Below, one piece after another: positions 32,140-42,255 of a DNA stretch of 42,255 nucleotides (positions are counted from its first letter, which is position 1; each line of letters starts with the position of its first letter). The position numbers and the translations under genes are program-made. Below the pieces are notes generated by a model that had not been told where the DNA came from, did not search any database, and saw only the letters and a list, made by a program, of their open reading frames with translations. The stretch comes from JAGWRA01 sp035534615 (GTDB lineage: Bacteria > Acidobacteriota > Vicinamibacteria > Vicinamibacterales > CAVVIG01): NCBI GenBank assembly GCA_035534615.1, contig DATLRO010000013.1, positions 1 to 42,255 on the forward strand, written 5' to 3'.

Positions 32140-34389
32140 ATGCAGATTCCCGCGCGCGAATCGTCGACGCGGCTGGACGAATCTGTTAAACTGTTGCGCC
32201 AGAAACCGTTCCGCTATCCGCGTCGTTCCCGAGGAGTCCCGACCCTGACTGCGGAAGCCTCCAGCTATTCACTGCCGGACGCCTTCGGCGCGTTTCGAGT
32301 CCTCCATCAGATTGGTGCTGGCCGCCTCGGACCGGTGTTTCGTGCGTACCAGCCCGAGCGCGATCGTCTGGTCGCGGTCAAGATGTTCCGGCTCGATCTG
32401 CTGCCCGAGCAGGTCTACGCACTCGCTGGCGAGCTGCAGCAGCTGGTCGATCGGCATCTGGCGCATCCGCACATCGTGGCGCCGCTGGCTGCCGGCGTGC
32501 AGGGCACGTCGGTGTACCTCGTGCAGGAGTTCTGCGGCGGCGACTCGCTGGATGTCGTCATGCGCCAGCCGGCGCGGCTGGACGGCGCCGCGAGCCGGGA
32601 GCTGATCGCGGCCCTGGCCGCCGCCATCGACGTGGTGTCCGCCCAGGGCGTCCACCACGGCGCGCTGCACCCGCGCGACGTGCTGCTGTCGGATGGCGCC
32701 GTGCGGCTGACCGGCTTCGGCGTCACCGAAGCGCTCGAGCGGGTCGGCGTGCGGGTCCTGGGACGGCATCCCTATGGCGCGCCGGAACGCACGACGGGGC
32801 AGCGCTGGGGAGCCCCGGCCGACGTCTTCGCGCTGGCCGTCATGGCCTACGAGCTGCTCGCAGGCCGGCGCGTGAGCGGCATCGGCGAGCAGGGGCTCGA
32901 CCAGCTCGCCGCGGCGCAGAACGCCGACCGCCCGGCGCTGCGCCATGTGTTCACGACGGCGCTGGCGGCCGAGCCGGACGCCCGCTACCAGACGGCGCGT
33001 GGATTCGCCGCGGCGCTGGAGGCGGCGCTGTCCACCGTCGGGCAGCCGGCCGACGGGAGCCCGAAATCGGTGCCGCTCCCGCTCGACGAGCCGGCGCGGC
33101 CGGCGGCGCCGGCGGACGCCGGCCCTGCCGTGCCGGTCGCGGTGCCCGGACCGGAGCGCCGTGCCGCCAAGGCCAGGAGAACGCCGCTTCGCGCGGTCGT
33201 CATTCCCCCCGTCGCATCGGAGGAGGAGGAGGAGGAGTCGCGCACCCAGCCGGTGGACCGGAGTACCGGGGGGGCGGACGAGCGCGGAGCCGAGGCTGAG
33301 GCCGCACCCGACCTGGATCTGGCGCCGGCCGGTGCCGTGCCGTCGGACGTGGGCGAATGGCCGTTGTCGACCGACCCGGTTTCGGGGGCCGGCCCGGGCG
33401 ATGCAGGTGCCATCCCTGTCGAACGCGCCGACCTCGCCGGCACGGAGGAGGAGCGCCCGGCGGCCGAGTCGCGCGCGGACGAGGCCGCAGGGCCGCCGGT
33501 GGCGCCGGGGGAGTTCGATATCGGGGCGGCGACGCCGGCCGTCATGCCCGGCCTGGAGTTCGACCTGCCGGTCGAGGTCGAGCCGGCCGATGCGACGGGA
33601 GCCGTCGAGTCTCCGGCGTCACGCGTGCCGGAGCGTTCGAGGCCGGCGCCGCGCATGCCGTTCGAGGCCTCGCCGTCCGTGACGGTGCCCGGCTCGGAAG
33701 GACTGAACCGGGCGCGCACCGCCGTGTGGCCGCTGGCGCTCGCGCTGGGGGTCGGCGTGCTCGTCGGCTTTGCGGCCGGGTACGGTGTCGGGCGGGGTGG
33801 CACGACGACGACAGCCGCACAGGTGACCGCGGCGCCGGTCGCCGGTGCCGCGCGCCCGGCGGCGCCCGCGGCGGTGGCATCCGCGCCGGCCTCGGCTCCC
33901 GCGCCGGCTGCCGCGGAAGTCGTGGCGCCGCCGCCGGCGCCGACCGGCCGGCTGGCCATCCGCTCGGTGCCGCCGGGCGCCCAGGTCATACTGGATGGTC
34001 GCGGCCGTGGCGTGACGCCGCTCGTCCTGGACGGACTCGGCCTGCGCGTGCATCGGGTGCAGCTGGAACGCCCGGGCTTCGTGACCGAGGCGCGTCGCCT
34101 GGCGCTGTCCGCGTCGCGCGCCGACCGGACGCTGGCTGTCAGGCTGCGGCCCGAGCCGCCGCCGGTCGCCGGCCGCGTGACGTTCGCGTCGCGCCCGTCG
34201 GGGGCCGCCGTGTTTCTCGACGGGCGCCGCGTCGGTGTGACGCCCCTGGAGATGCCGGACGTCAGGTCGGGGACGCATCAGATCCGGCTGGCGCTGCCGG
34301 GGTATCAGGCATGGGTCACCTCGATCGAGGTGGCGGGAGGCGAGGCGAGCCGCGTGACGGCGTCGCTCGAGCAGGGAAGCGGACGATGA
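32140..34389 (+). CDS. Membrane pseudokinase with two PEGA domains
   Basis: A 749-residue protein. A Hanks kinase fold (about residues 48-295) keeps the G-loop GAGRLGPVF, the VAVK lysine (Lys81) and APE (214-216). The catalytic loop HRDLKPxN reads HGALHPRD (173-180) and DFG reads GFG (192-194). Three residues needed for catalysis (Asp, Asn, Asp) are gone, so it should bind rather than phosphorylate. A 230-residue acidic, Pro/Ala-rich linker, one membrane helix (about 527-552), an Ala/Pro spacer and two PEGA repeats (about 602-675 and 677-745) follow, presumably periplasmic. The stop overlaps carA (ATGA). The start is uncertain: a CTG at 32245 has GAGGAG 8 nt before it. Confidence 0.88.
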   Translation: MQIPARESSTRLDESVKLLRQKPFRYPRRSRGVPTLTAEASSYSLPDAFGAFRVLHQIGAGRLGPVFRAYQPERDRLVAVKMFRLDLLPEQVYALAGELQQLVDRHLAHPHIVAPLAAGVQGTSVYLVQEFCGGDSLDVVMRQPARLDGAASRELIAALAAAIDVVSAQGVHHGALHPRDVLLSDGAVRLTGFGVTEALERVGVRVLGRHPYGAPERTTGQRWGAPADVFALAVMAYELLAGRRVSGIGEQGLDQLAAAQNADRPALRHVFTTALAAEPDARYQTARGFAAALEAALSTVGQPADGSPKSVPLPLDEPARPAAPADAGPAVPVAVPGPERRAAKARRTPLRAVVIPPVASEEEEEESRTQPVDRSTGGADERGAEAEAAPDLDLAPAGAVPSDVGEWPLSTDPVSGAGPGDAGAIPVERADLAGTEEERPAAESRADEAAGPPVAPGEFDIGAATPAVMPGLEFDLPVEVEPADATGAVESPASRVPERSRPAPRMPFEASPSVTVPGSEGLNRARTAVWPLALALGVGVLVGFAAGYGVGRGGTTTTAAQVTAAPVAGAARPAAPAAVASAPASAPAPAAAEVVAPPPAPTGRLAIRSVPPGAQVILDGRGRGVTPLVLDGLGLRVHRVQLERPGFVTEARRLALSASRADRTLAVRLRPEPPPVAGRVTFASRPSGAAVFLDGRRVGVTPLEMPDVRSGTHQIRLALPGYQAWVTSIEVAGGEASRVTASLEQGSGR

Positions 34390-35522
34390 ACGCAGTGCTG
34401 GCGCTGGAAGACGGGACCTGGTTCCGGGGGATCTCGGTAGGAGCGGCCGCTGAGACGGGCGGCGAGGTCGTGTTCAACACGAGCATGAGCGGGTACCAGG
34501 AAGTGCTGACCGATCCGTCCTACGCCGGGCAGATCGTCACGATGACCTGTCCCGAGATCGGCAACTACGGCGTCACGGACCACGACGTCGAATCGCGGCG
34601 GCCGCAGGTGGCCGGCTTCGTCGTGCGCGAGTCGTCGCCGATGGCGAGCAGCTGGCGGGCGCAGGGCGGCCTGCGGGAGTACCTGGCGGCGAGCGGGATC
34701 GTGGCGATCGCCGGCCTCGACACCCGCGCGCTGACGCGGCGGCTCCGGTCGGTCGGCGTCCTGCGCGGCGCCATCGTGGCCGGCGATGTCGACCCGGCCG
34801 ACGTCGTCGAACGGGCCCGCCGCGTGCGGCCGATGGAGGGGGCGGATCTGGTCGTCGACGTGACGACCGCCTCGGTGTACGACTGGCCGGCCGGGCCGGC
34901 CGGTGAGTTCACCGTACCGCCGGAGCGGACGGCGACGACGCGCCGCCGCGTCGCGGCCTACGATTTCGGGATGAAGCAGAACATCCTGCGGCGGCTGAAC
35001 GCCTACGGGTGCGACGTCCGCGTGTTTCCGGCGACCGCACCGGCGTCCGACCTGCTCGCGTACCGCCCGGACGGCATCTTTCTCAGCAACGGCCCGGGCG
35101 ATCCGGCGCCGCTCGACTATGCCGTCCGCAACGTGCAGCGGCTCGTCGAGAGCGGGGTGCCGACCTTCGGCATCTGTCTCGGCCACCAGGTGCTCGGCCT
35201 CGCGCTCGGCGGCCGGACGTTCAAGCTGAAGTTCGGACACCGGGGCGCGAACCATCCCGTGAAGCACCTGGCGACCGGCCAGGTCGAGATCACGTCGCAG
35301 AACCACGGGTTCGCCGTCGATCCGGCGTCGCTGCCGGCCGACGTCGAGGTGACGCACCTGAACCTGTACGACGGCACCGTCGAGGGGCTGCGGCACCGGA
35401 CGCGCCCGGTCTTCTCGGTGCAGTATCATCCCGAAGCGTCGCCCGGCCCGCACGACGCCGACTATCTGTTCCGGATGTTCCTGGACGAAATCGAGCGGAC
35501 ATCCGAGCGCCCGAACGCCTGA
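34386..35522 (+). CDS. carA: Carbamoyl-phosphate synthase, small (glutaminase) subunit
   Basis: A 378-residue protein that hydrolyses glutamine and passes ammonia to CarB for carbamoyl phosphate, the entry to arginine and pyrimidines. The N-terminal CarA domain (LEDGTWFRGISVGA, VVFNTSMSGYQEVLTDPSYAGQIV) precedes the class I amidotransferase domain. The nucleophile is Cys264 in FGICLGHQVLGLALGG, and the triad is completed by His348 and Glu350 in QYHPEASPGPHD. The ATG overlaps the pseudokinase stop, so translation is coupled to it. carB follows after 38 nt containing a heptamer array. Confidence 0.97.
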   Translation: MNAVLALEDGTWFRGISVGAAAETGGEVVFNTSMSGYQEVLTDPSYAGQIVTMTCPEIGNYGVTDHDVESRRPQVAGFVVRESSPMASSWRAQGGLREYLAASGIVAIAGLDTRALTRRLRSVGVLRGAIVAGDVDPADVVERARRVRPMEGADLVVDVTTASVYDWPAGPAGEFTVPPERTATTRRRVAAYDFGMKQNILRRLNAYGCDVRVFPATAPASDLLAYRPDGIFLSNGPGDPAPLDYAVRNVQRLVESGVPTFGICLGHQVLGLALGGRTFKLKFGHRGANHPVKHLATGQVEITSQNHGFAVDPASLPADVEVTHLNLYDGTVEGLRHRTRPVFSVQYHPEASPGPHDADYLFRMFLDEIERTSERPNA

Positions 35523-35526
35523 GCGC

Positions 35527-35554
35527 CCTGAGCACTGAGCCCTGAGCACTGAGC
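35527..35554 (+). repeat. Heptamer array, CCTGAGC/ACTGAGC type
   Basis: Four perfect 7-bp units alternate CCTGAGC, ACTGAGC, CCTGAGC, ACTGAGC, starting 4 nt after the carA stop and ending 6 nt before the carB ATG. The spacer between two subunits of one enzyme thus consists almost wholly of repeat, leaving no Shine-Dalgarno sequence for carB. Confidence 0.75.
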
Positions 35555-35560
35555 CTTTCC

Positions 35561-38833
<3,273 letters not shown>

Positions 38834-38837
38834 AAGA

Positions 38838-38869
38838 CTCGGGCGCTCGGGCGCTCACACACTCGCACG
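38838..38869 (+). repeat. Octamer array, CTCGGGCG type
   Basis: Four 8-bp units (CTCGGGCG twice, then CTCACACA and CTCGCACG) begin 4 nt after the carB stop. The same GGGCGCTC octamer occurs about twice after the bshC stop (30234-30249, read on the minus strand). It has an 8-bp rather than a 7-bp period but the same position relative to a gene end. Confidence 0.6.
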
Positions 38870-38988
38870 CCGGAGCGGACCGACGTGTCCGCCCCGGAGC
38901 GCAGATCCTTCCACGTCCGCCCCCTCTGCTCGTTGCAGCATCTGCCCTCATCCGAGCGTCGGAGAGAGGCCGAGCTGACCGCCTTCGC

Positions 38989-39033
38989 CCCTTCGATTGC
39001 CCTCAGGGACGCCCTGAGCGTGTTGTCGAAGGG
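38989..39033. repeat. Nested palindromic repeat element
   Basis: Outer arms CCCTTCGA (38989-38996) and TCGAAGGG (39026-39033) enclose an inner perfect stem CTCAGGG-ACG-CCCTGAG (39002-39018). A further hairpin, TCCGCCG (39052-39058) with CGGCGGA (39071-39077) around the palindrome GAAGCTTC, follows. Elements with CCCTTCGA...TCGAAGGG ends around CTCAGG/CCTGAG are known to me as dispersed intergenic palindromes in several environmental phyla. The rest of the 319-nt carB-comEC gap shows no gene. Confidence 0.65.
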
Positions 39034-39097
39034 CGCCAAGACTACGGCGAGTCCGCCGAAGCTTCAGCGGCGGCGGAAACTCGGCGCTACAAAAACC

Positions 39098-39125
39098 GCC
39101 CGAGCCCCGAGCACTGAGCCCCGAG
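39098..39125 (+). repeat. Heptamer array, CCCCGAG/CACTGAG type
   Basis: Four 7-bp units (GCCCGAG, CCCCGAG, CACTGAG, CCCCGAG), clearly the same sequence family as the array between carA and carB. It ends 27 nt before the comEC start. Confidence 0.65.
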
Positions 39126-39152
39126 AGGCGCCACTCTTGCACGCGGTTCTCC

Positions 39153-41630
39153 GTGCCTGCTCCCGCGCTGCTGCCGGCGATCGGCGTGCTGGCCGGCTGC
39201 CTGCTTGGCGTGAGCCTGCCCGGCTGGGCGGCGCCGCCGCTTCTGGCCGCGGCCGTCCTCGGCCTGCTGGCGGGGTGGGAGACGTGGCGGAGAGGGCGGA
39301 GTGCGTGGTGCCTGGCGGCCGTCGGACTCGCGTTCGTCTGCGCGAGCGGGGCGCTGGGGGCCCGTGCCCGGCAGGATGCGCTCCGGCCGCCGCTTCGGCA
39401 GCTCGCGGAGCGGCTCACCGGAGAGACGTCGGAGGATCCGGCCGCCACCCTGTCGCTCTTCGCCACGGCCGAAGGCCGGCTGCGCGAGGACGCGAGCCCG
39501 GGCGAGCGGGGCGTGACGATCGATCTCGACGTCGAGCGGCTCACCGTCGGCTCCGCGACGTACGCCACGGCCGGCGGCGTGCGCGCCACCATCGTCGGCA
39601 CGCTGGCGCCCGATCGAGCGGTCGCCTGGACCACCGGCCGCCGGATCCGCGTCCCGGTGCAGCTGCACCGGCCGGCGCGGTACCTCGATCCCGGCGTCCC
39701 CGACGCCGAGCTCGCGATGGCCCGGCGCGGGACGACGCTCGTCGGCATCGTGAAGAGCGGGGCGCTGGTGGACGTGGTGGGGAAGGGGTCGTGGCCGATG
39801 GAGGTGGCGGCCGCCGCCCGCCGCGACGCCCGACGCGCGATCGCGCGATCCGTGGGGCGCTGGAGTGCCGGTTCGGCCGCCATCGTGGCGGCGATCGTCC
39901 TCGGCGACCGCGCCGGCCTCGACCAGGAGATGCGGCGCCGGCTGCAGGAGGCCGGCACGTATCACGTGATCGCGATCTCGGGCGGCAACATCGCGATTCT
40001 CGCCGGTCTGACGCTCGCGCTGTTCACCTGGGCGGGCCTCGCGTCCCGGGTGGCCAGCCTCGCGGCGATCGCCGTGCTCGCCGGATACGCCCTCCTCGTC
40101 GGCGGCGGCGCGTCGGTGACCCGCGCGACGCTGATGGCGGTGATCTATCTCGCCGCGCGGGCGCTCGATCACCGCAGCTCGCCGGTCAACGCCCTCTGTG
40201 TCGCCGGCACGCTGCTGCTCATCGTCTCGCCGCTCGCGTTGTACGATGCCGGCTTCGTCCTCACGTTCGGGGCCACCGCCGGCATCCTGCTCGGCGGCGC
40301 GTGGCTGCGGCCGCGGCTGCCGCGCCCGACATGGCTGCGCGCGCCCGCGACCCTCTTTCTGGCGTCGCTGTGCGCGGAAGTGGCGCTGCTCCCGGTCGGT
40401 GCGCTCGTCTTCTGGCGCGTCACCTTTGCCGGCCTGCTGCTGAACTTCTTCGCCATTCCCCTGATGGGGCTCGCGCAGCTCGCCGGCATGGCGGTGCTGC
40501 CGGCGGCTGCCCTGTCCACCCGGCTGGCGGATGCCGCCGGCTGGCTGGCGCACGTCGGCGCGTCGGGGCTCCTGTGGACCGCCGGCTTCGTCGACATCGC
40601 GCCGTGGCTCGCCCGGCGGGTCCCGCCGCCACCCGCCGCCGTCGTGGTCATCTACTACGGGGCGATGGCCGGCCTCCTGGCGGTCGCCTGGTGGCGCCTC
40701 GGCGGCGACCGCCACCGGCCGCTGTCGATGGCCCTGGCCGGGTTGAGTGTGCTGTCCGCCATCTGGATTGTCGCCTCGCCCGACACGCTCGTGCGGCAGC
40801 CGGGGCGTGACCGGCTGCAGGTCGTGTTTCTGGACGTCGGGCAGGGAGATGCGATCCTCGTCCGGTTTCCCGGCGGGCACACGCTGCTCGTCGATGCCGG
40901 AGGCCTGCCGGGCGCCGGGACGTTCGACGTCGGCGACCGGGTCGTCGGCCCGGCGTTGCGCGCCCTGGCCGTCCGGCGCCTCGACTACCTCCTGGTGACC
41001 CATGGCGACGCCGACCATGTCGGTGGCGCCCCGGCGGTCGTCCGGGACTTCGCGCCGCGCGAAGTCTGGGAGGGGGTGCCGGTGCCGAGACTCGAGGCGC
41101 TGCAGCAGCTCCGTGCGCAGACCGACCGCGCCGGCATCGCCTGGCGCGACCTGCAGCGGGGCGACCGACTGTCGGTGGACGGCGTCGATCTCGTCGTGAG
41201 GCATCCGCCCCCGCCCGACTGGGAGCGCCAGAAGGTGCGCAACGACGACTCCGTCGTCATCGAGCTGCGGTTCGGAGAGGTGTCGGTGCTGCTGACCGGC
41301 GACATCGGTCGCGAGGTCGAGCCGGCCGTGGCGGCCGGGCTGCTGCCTGCCGGCCTGCGCATCCTCAAGGTGCCGCACCACGGCAGCGGCTCATCCAGCT
41401 CCTTCCCGTTTCTGCGTCTCGTCCATCCAGCCGTCGCCATCGTGAGCGCCGGCCGGGGCAACCCGTTCGGCCACCCGACGCCGCAGGTGCTCCAGCGCTA
41501 TCGCAGCATCGGCGCCCGCGTGTTTCGCACGGACCAGGATGGGGCCGTGACACTGGAGACGGACGGGAAACGGGTGACGGTGCGAGGGTGGACGGGAAGG
41601 GGGTGGGGGCAGGTCAGGAATGAGGAATGA
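39153..41630 (+). CDS. comEC: DNA internalisation-related competence protein ComEC/Rec2
   Basis: An 825-residue inner-membrane channel for single-stranded DNA in natural transformation. The order is: N-terminal membrane helices and the DUF4131 OB-fold region (about residues 1-200), the multi-helix ComEC channel domain (VIAISGGNIAILAGLTLAL, GGGASVTRATLMAVIYL) and a C-terminal metallo-beta-lactamase nuclease-like domain. The last has VFLDVGQGDAILVRF, the metal site THGDADHVGG, LLTGDIG and VPHHGS. The metal ligands are intact. The GTG start gives MPAPALLPAIG. The final residues VRNEE and the TGA are encoded by GAATGAG heptamers, so the true ancestral C-terminus has been altered by the repeat. 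pilT in the window could supply uptake force. Confidence 0.94.
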   Translation: MPAPALLPAIGVLAGCLLGVSLPGWAAPPLLAAAVLGLLAGWETWRRGRSAWCLAAVGLAFVCASGALGARARQDALRPPLRQLAERLTGETSEDPAATLSLFATAEGRLREDASPGERGVTIDLDVERLTVGSATYATAGGVRATIVGTLAPDRAVAWTTGRRIRVPVQLHRPARYLDPGVPDAELAMARRGTTLVGIVKSGALVDVVGKGSWPMEVAAAARRDARRAIARSVGRWSAGSAAIVAAIVLGDRAGLDQEMRRRLQEAGTYHVIAISGGNIAILAGLTLALFTWAGLASRVASLAAIAVLAGYALLVGGGASVTRATLMAVIYLAARALDHRSSPVNALCVAGTLLLIVSPLALYDAGFVLTFGATAGILLGGAWLRPRLPRPTWLRAPATLFLASLCAEVALLPVGALVFWRVTFAGLLLNFFAIPLMGLAQLAGMAVLPAAALSTRLADAAGWLAHVGASGLLWTAGFVDIAPWLARRVPPPPAAVVVIYYGAMAGLLAVAWWRLGGDRHRPLSMALAGLSVLSAIWIVASPDTLVRQPGRDRLQVVFLDVGQGDAILVRFPGGHTLLVDAGGLPGAGTFDVGDRVVGPALRALAVRRLDYLLVTHGDADHVGGAPAVVRDFAPREVWEGVPVPRLEALQQLRAQTDRAGIAWRDLQRGDRLSVDGVDLVVRHPPPPDWERQKVRNDDSVVIELRFGEVSVLLTGDIGREVEPAVAAGLLPAGLRILKVPHHGSGSSSSFPFLRLVHPAVAIVSAGRGNPFGHPTPQVLQRYRSIGARVFRTDQDGAVTLETDGKRVTVRGWTGRGWGQVRNEE

Positions 41631-41673
41631 GGAACGAGGAACGAGGAATTAGGAATGAGGAATGAGGAATGAG
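41618..41673 (+). repeat. Heptamer array, GAATGAG type (8 units)
   Basis: Eight contiguous units: five GAATGAG, two GAACGAG and one GAATTAG. It begins within the last codons of comEC and encodes its stop, then decays into GGGTGAA and AAATGAG towards the next gene. It has the same unit and phase as the array at 4764, 37 kb away. Its AGGAG-like ends could serve as ribosome-binding sequence for the following gene. Confidence 0.85.
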
Positions 41674-41699
41674 GGGTGAAAAATGAGAGGAGTGGAACA

Positions 41700-42080
41700 G
41701 TGGCTGTTCAGCGGTTCGAGGATCTGATCGCCTGGCAGAAAGCGAGGCTGTTGGCGAAGTCCATTTACTTCCTGACGGGCACTGGTCGGCTCGGCGGGGA
41801 TCTCCGGCTGACGGGTCAGATGCGCTCGAGCGCTGTGTCCGTCATGGCCAATATTGCGGAAGGCTTCGAGCGCCAGAGCATCCGCGACTTTCACCGTGTT
41901 CTTGGAATCGCGAAGGCGTCTTGCGCCGAGCTTCGTGCTGAATTGTACGTGGCGGCGGACGCCGGACTGGTCGGTACGGACGAGTTCACACAAGCGCTCC
42001 GTCAGGCCGAGGAGGTCGGACGGATCATCGGCGGCCTCCGACGCTCGCTGGCAAGCCGGATCGAAAGCCGCAAGCCCTGA
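41700..42080 (+). CDS. Four-helix-bundle protein (S23/23S rRNA intervening-sequence protein family)
   Basis: A 126-residue protein. AVQRFEDLIAWQKARLLAKSIYFLTG and LTGQMRSSAVSVMANIAEGFERQS, followed by FLGIAKAS-like LGIAKASCAELRAELYVAADAGLV, are the hallmark segments of the TIGR02436/S23 family first seen as ORFs within 23S rRNA intervening sequences of Leptospira. It forms a pentameric four-helix bundle in solved homologues; the cellular role is not known. Related bundles act as Avd proteins in diversity-generating retroelements, but no reverse transcriptase is here. The GTG is chosen because AGGAG lies 8 nt upstream; an earlier in-frame GTG (41676) reads into the repeat. GAATGAG-type arrays flank the gene in inverted orientation. 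Confidence 0.88.
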   Translation: MAVQRFEDLIAWQKARLLAKSIYFLTGTGRLGGDLRLTGQMRSSAVSVMANIAEGFERQSIRDFHRVLGIAKASCAELRAELYVAADAGLVGTDEFTQALRQAEEVGRIIGGLRRSLASRIESRKP

Positions 42081-42083
42081 CCC

Positions 42084-42118
42084 CTCTCCCTCATCCCTAC
42101 ACTATTCCTCATTCCTAG
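42084..42118 (-). repeat. Inverted heptamer array after the four-helix-bundle gene
   Basis: Five 7-bp units on the + strand (CTCTCCC, TCATCCC, TACACTA, TTCCTCA, TTCCTAG) are degenerate complements of GAATGAG. The array begins 4 nt after the four-helix-bundle stop and runs into the stop codon of the transposase on the other strand. It is inverted relative to the array on the other side of the gene. Confidence 0.65.
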
Positions 42119-42255
42119 TGGACTGTAACAGCTGAACCGGTAGTAATCCGGTGCGCCGGATTGCTGTAGGTCCAGCGGATCGGCTTCGGGTCTTCGTTGT
42201 AGCGCTTGATGTAGCGTCGGATCTTGCGCGCGAGGTCGGGGAGCGACGTGAAAAT
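42115..42255 (-). CDS. IS630-family transposase, C-terminal end (partial)
   Basis: The last 46 codons of a minus-strand gene whose start is outside the window. FTSLPDLARKIRRYIKRYN followed by EDPKPIRWTYSNPAHRI is the characteristic C-terminus of IS630-type DDE transposases. After that the tail TTGSAVTVH looks like read-through of the element's terminal repeat. The TAG stop begins at a TA dinucleotide, the target of IS630 elements, so the stop may have been formed by insertion into the heptamer array. Whether the element is complete cannot be seen. Confidence 0.8.
   Translation of the reverse strand: MFTSLPDLARKIRRYIKRYNEDPKPIRWTYSNPAHRITTGSAVTVH

Noticed and set aside
41676..41699. Upstream GTG start for the four-helix-bundle protein
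   Set aside because: It would encode residues from decayed heptamers and lacks a ribosome-binding site, while AGGAG stands 8 nt before the GTG at 41700.
41700..42080. Avd component of a diversity-generating retroelement
   Set aside because: No reverse transcriptase or template/variable repeat pair is visible in the window; only the fold family is shared.

Overview
The window is about 42 kb of very GC-rich chromosomal DNA, densely packed with house-keeping and metabolic genes. An outer-membrane LPS-assembly lipoprotein (LptE), a type IV pilus motor ATPase, an ETF/ETF-quinone oxidoreductase set, a BshC-type bacillithiol gene, PEGA-domain and zinc-ribbon Ser/Thr kinase proteins and the hrcA-grpE-dnaJ order point to a diderm bacterium. 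The overall style (high GC, Hanks kinases, BshC, many short intergenic repeats) fits Acidobacteriota, perhaps the Vicinamibacteria, but this placement is inference from gene content. No rRNA, tRNA, CRISPR or prophage was found.

Layout. 1-4.8 kb (+): the end of fabF, then etfB-etfA-ETF:quinone oxidoreductase and a DUF374 acyltransferase, an electron-transfer module for acyl-CoA oxidation. 4.9-7.4 kb (+): an unassigned radical SAM protein with an unusual CX8CX2C motif next to a lysine-6-dehydrogenase-like enzyme. 7.5-11.4 kb (+): an HlyD/ABC/ABC-2 permease/MarR exporter operon behind an AT-rich promoter. 11.4-17.4 kb (+): an HDAC-like deacetylase, then leuS-lptE-holA, rpsT on the opposite strand and a histone-H1-like basic protein. 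17.5-24.8 kb (-): a lytic transglycosylase, then a run transcribed STPK, ilvE, pilT, recX, alaS. 24.9-31.9 kb: rsmE (+) converging on the heat-shock cluster hrcA-grpE-dnaJ-prmA (-) with a CIRCE operator, then xdhC and bshC (-). 32.1-38.8 kb (+): a membrane pseudokinase with PEGA domains, coupled by ATGA overlap to carA, then carB. 38.8-42.3 kb: a repeat-rich gap, comEC, a four-helix-bundle (S23/IVP-like) protein and the 3' end of an IS630-type transposase (-).

The least ordinary signals are: (i) short heptamer or octamer arrays of several different unit sequences that begin at or just after stop codons, with GAATGAG arrays in inverted orientation on both sides of the four-helix-bundle gene; (ii) a recX gene with no ATG, GTG or TTG start but a perfect Shine-Dalgarno sequence 8 nt before a CTG; (iii) a pseudokinase that has lost three catalytic residues and is coupled to carA; (iv) several -10 hexamers only 7-9 nt before start codons, suggesting leaderless mRNAs; and (v) the radical SAM/lysine-dehydrogenase-like pair. 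Most long open frames antisense to conserved genes are by-products of the high GC content and were left out.
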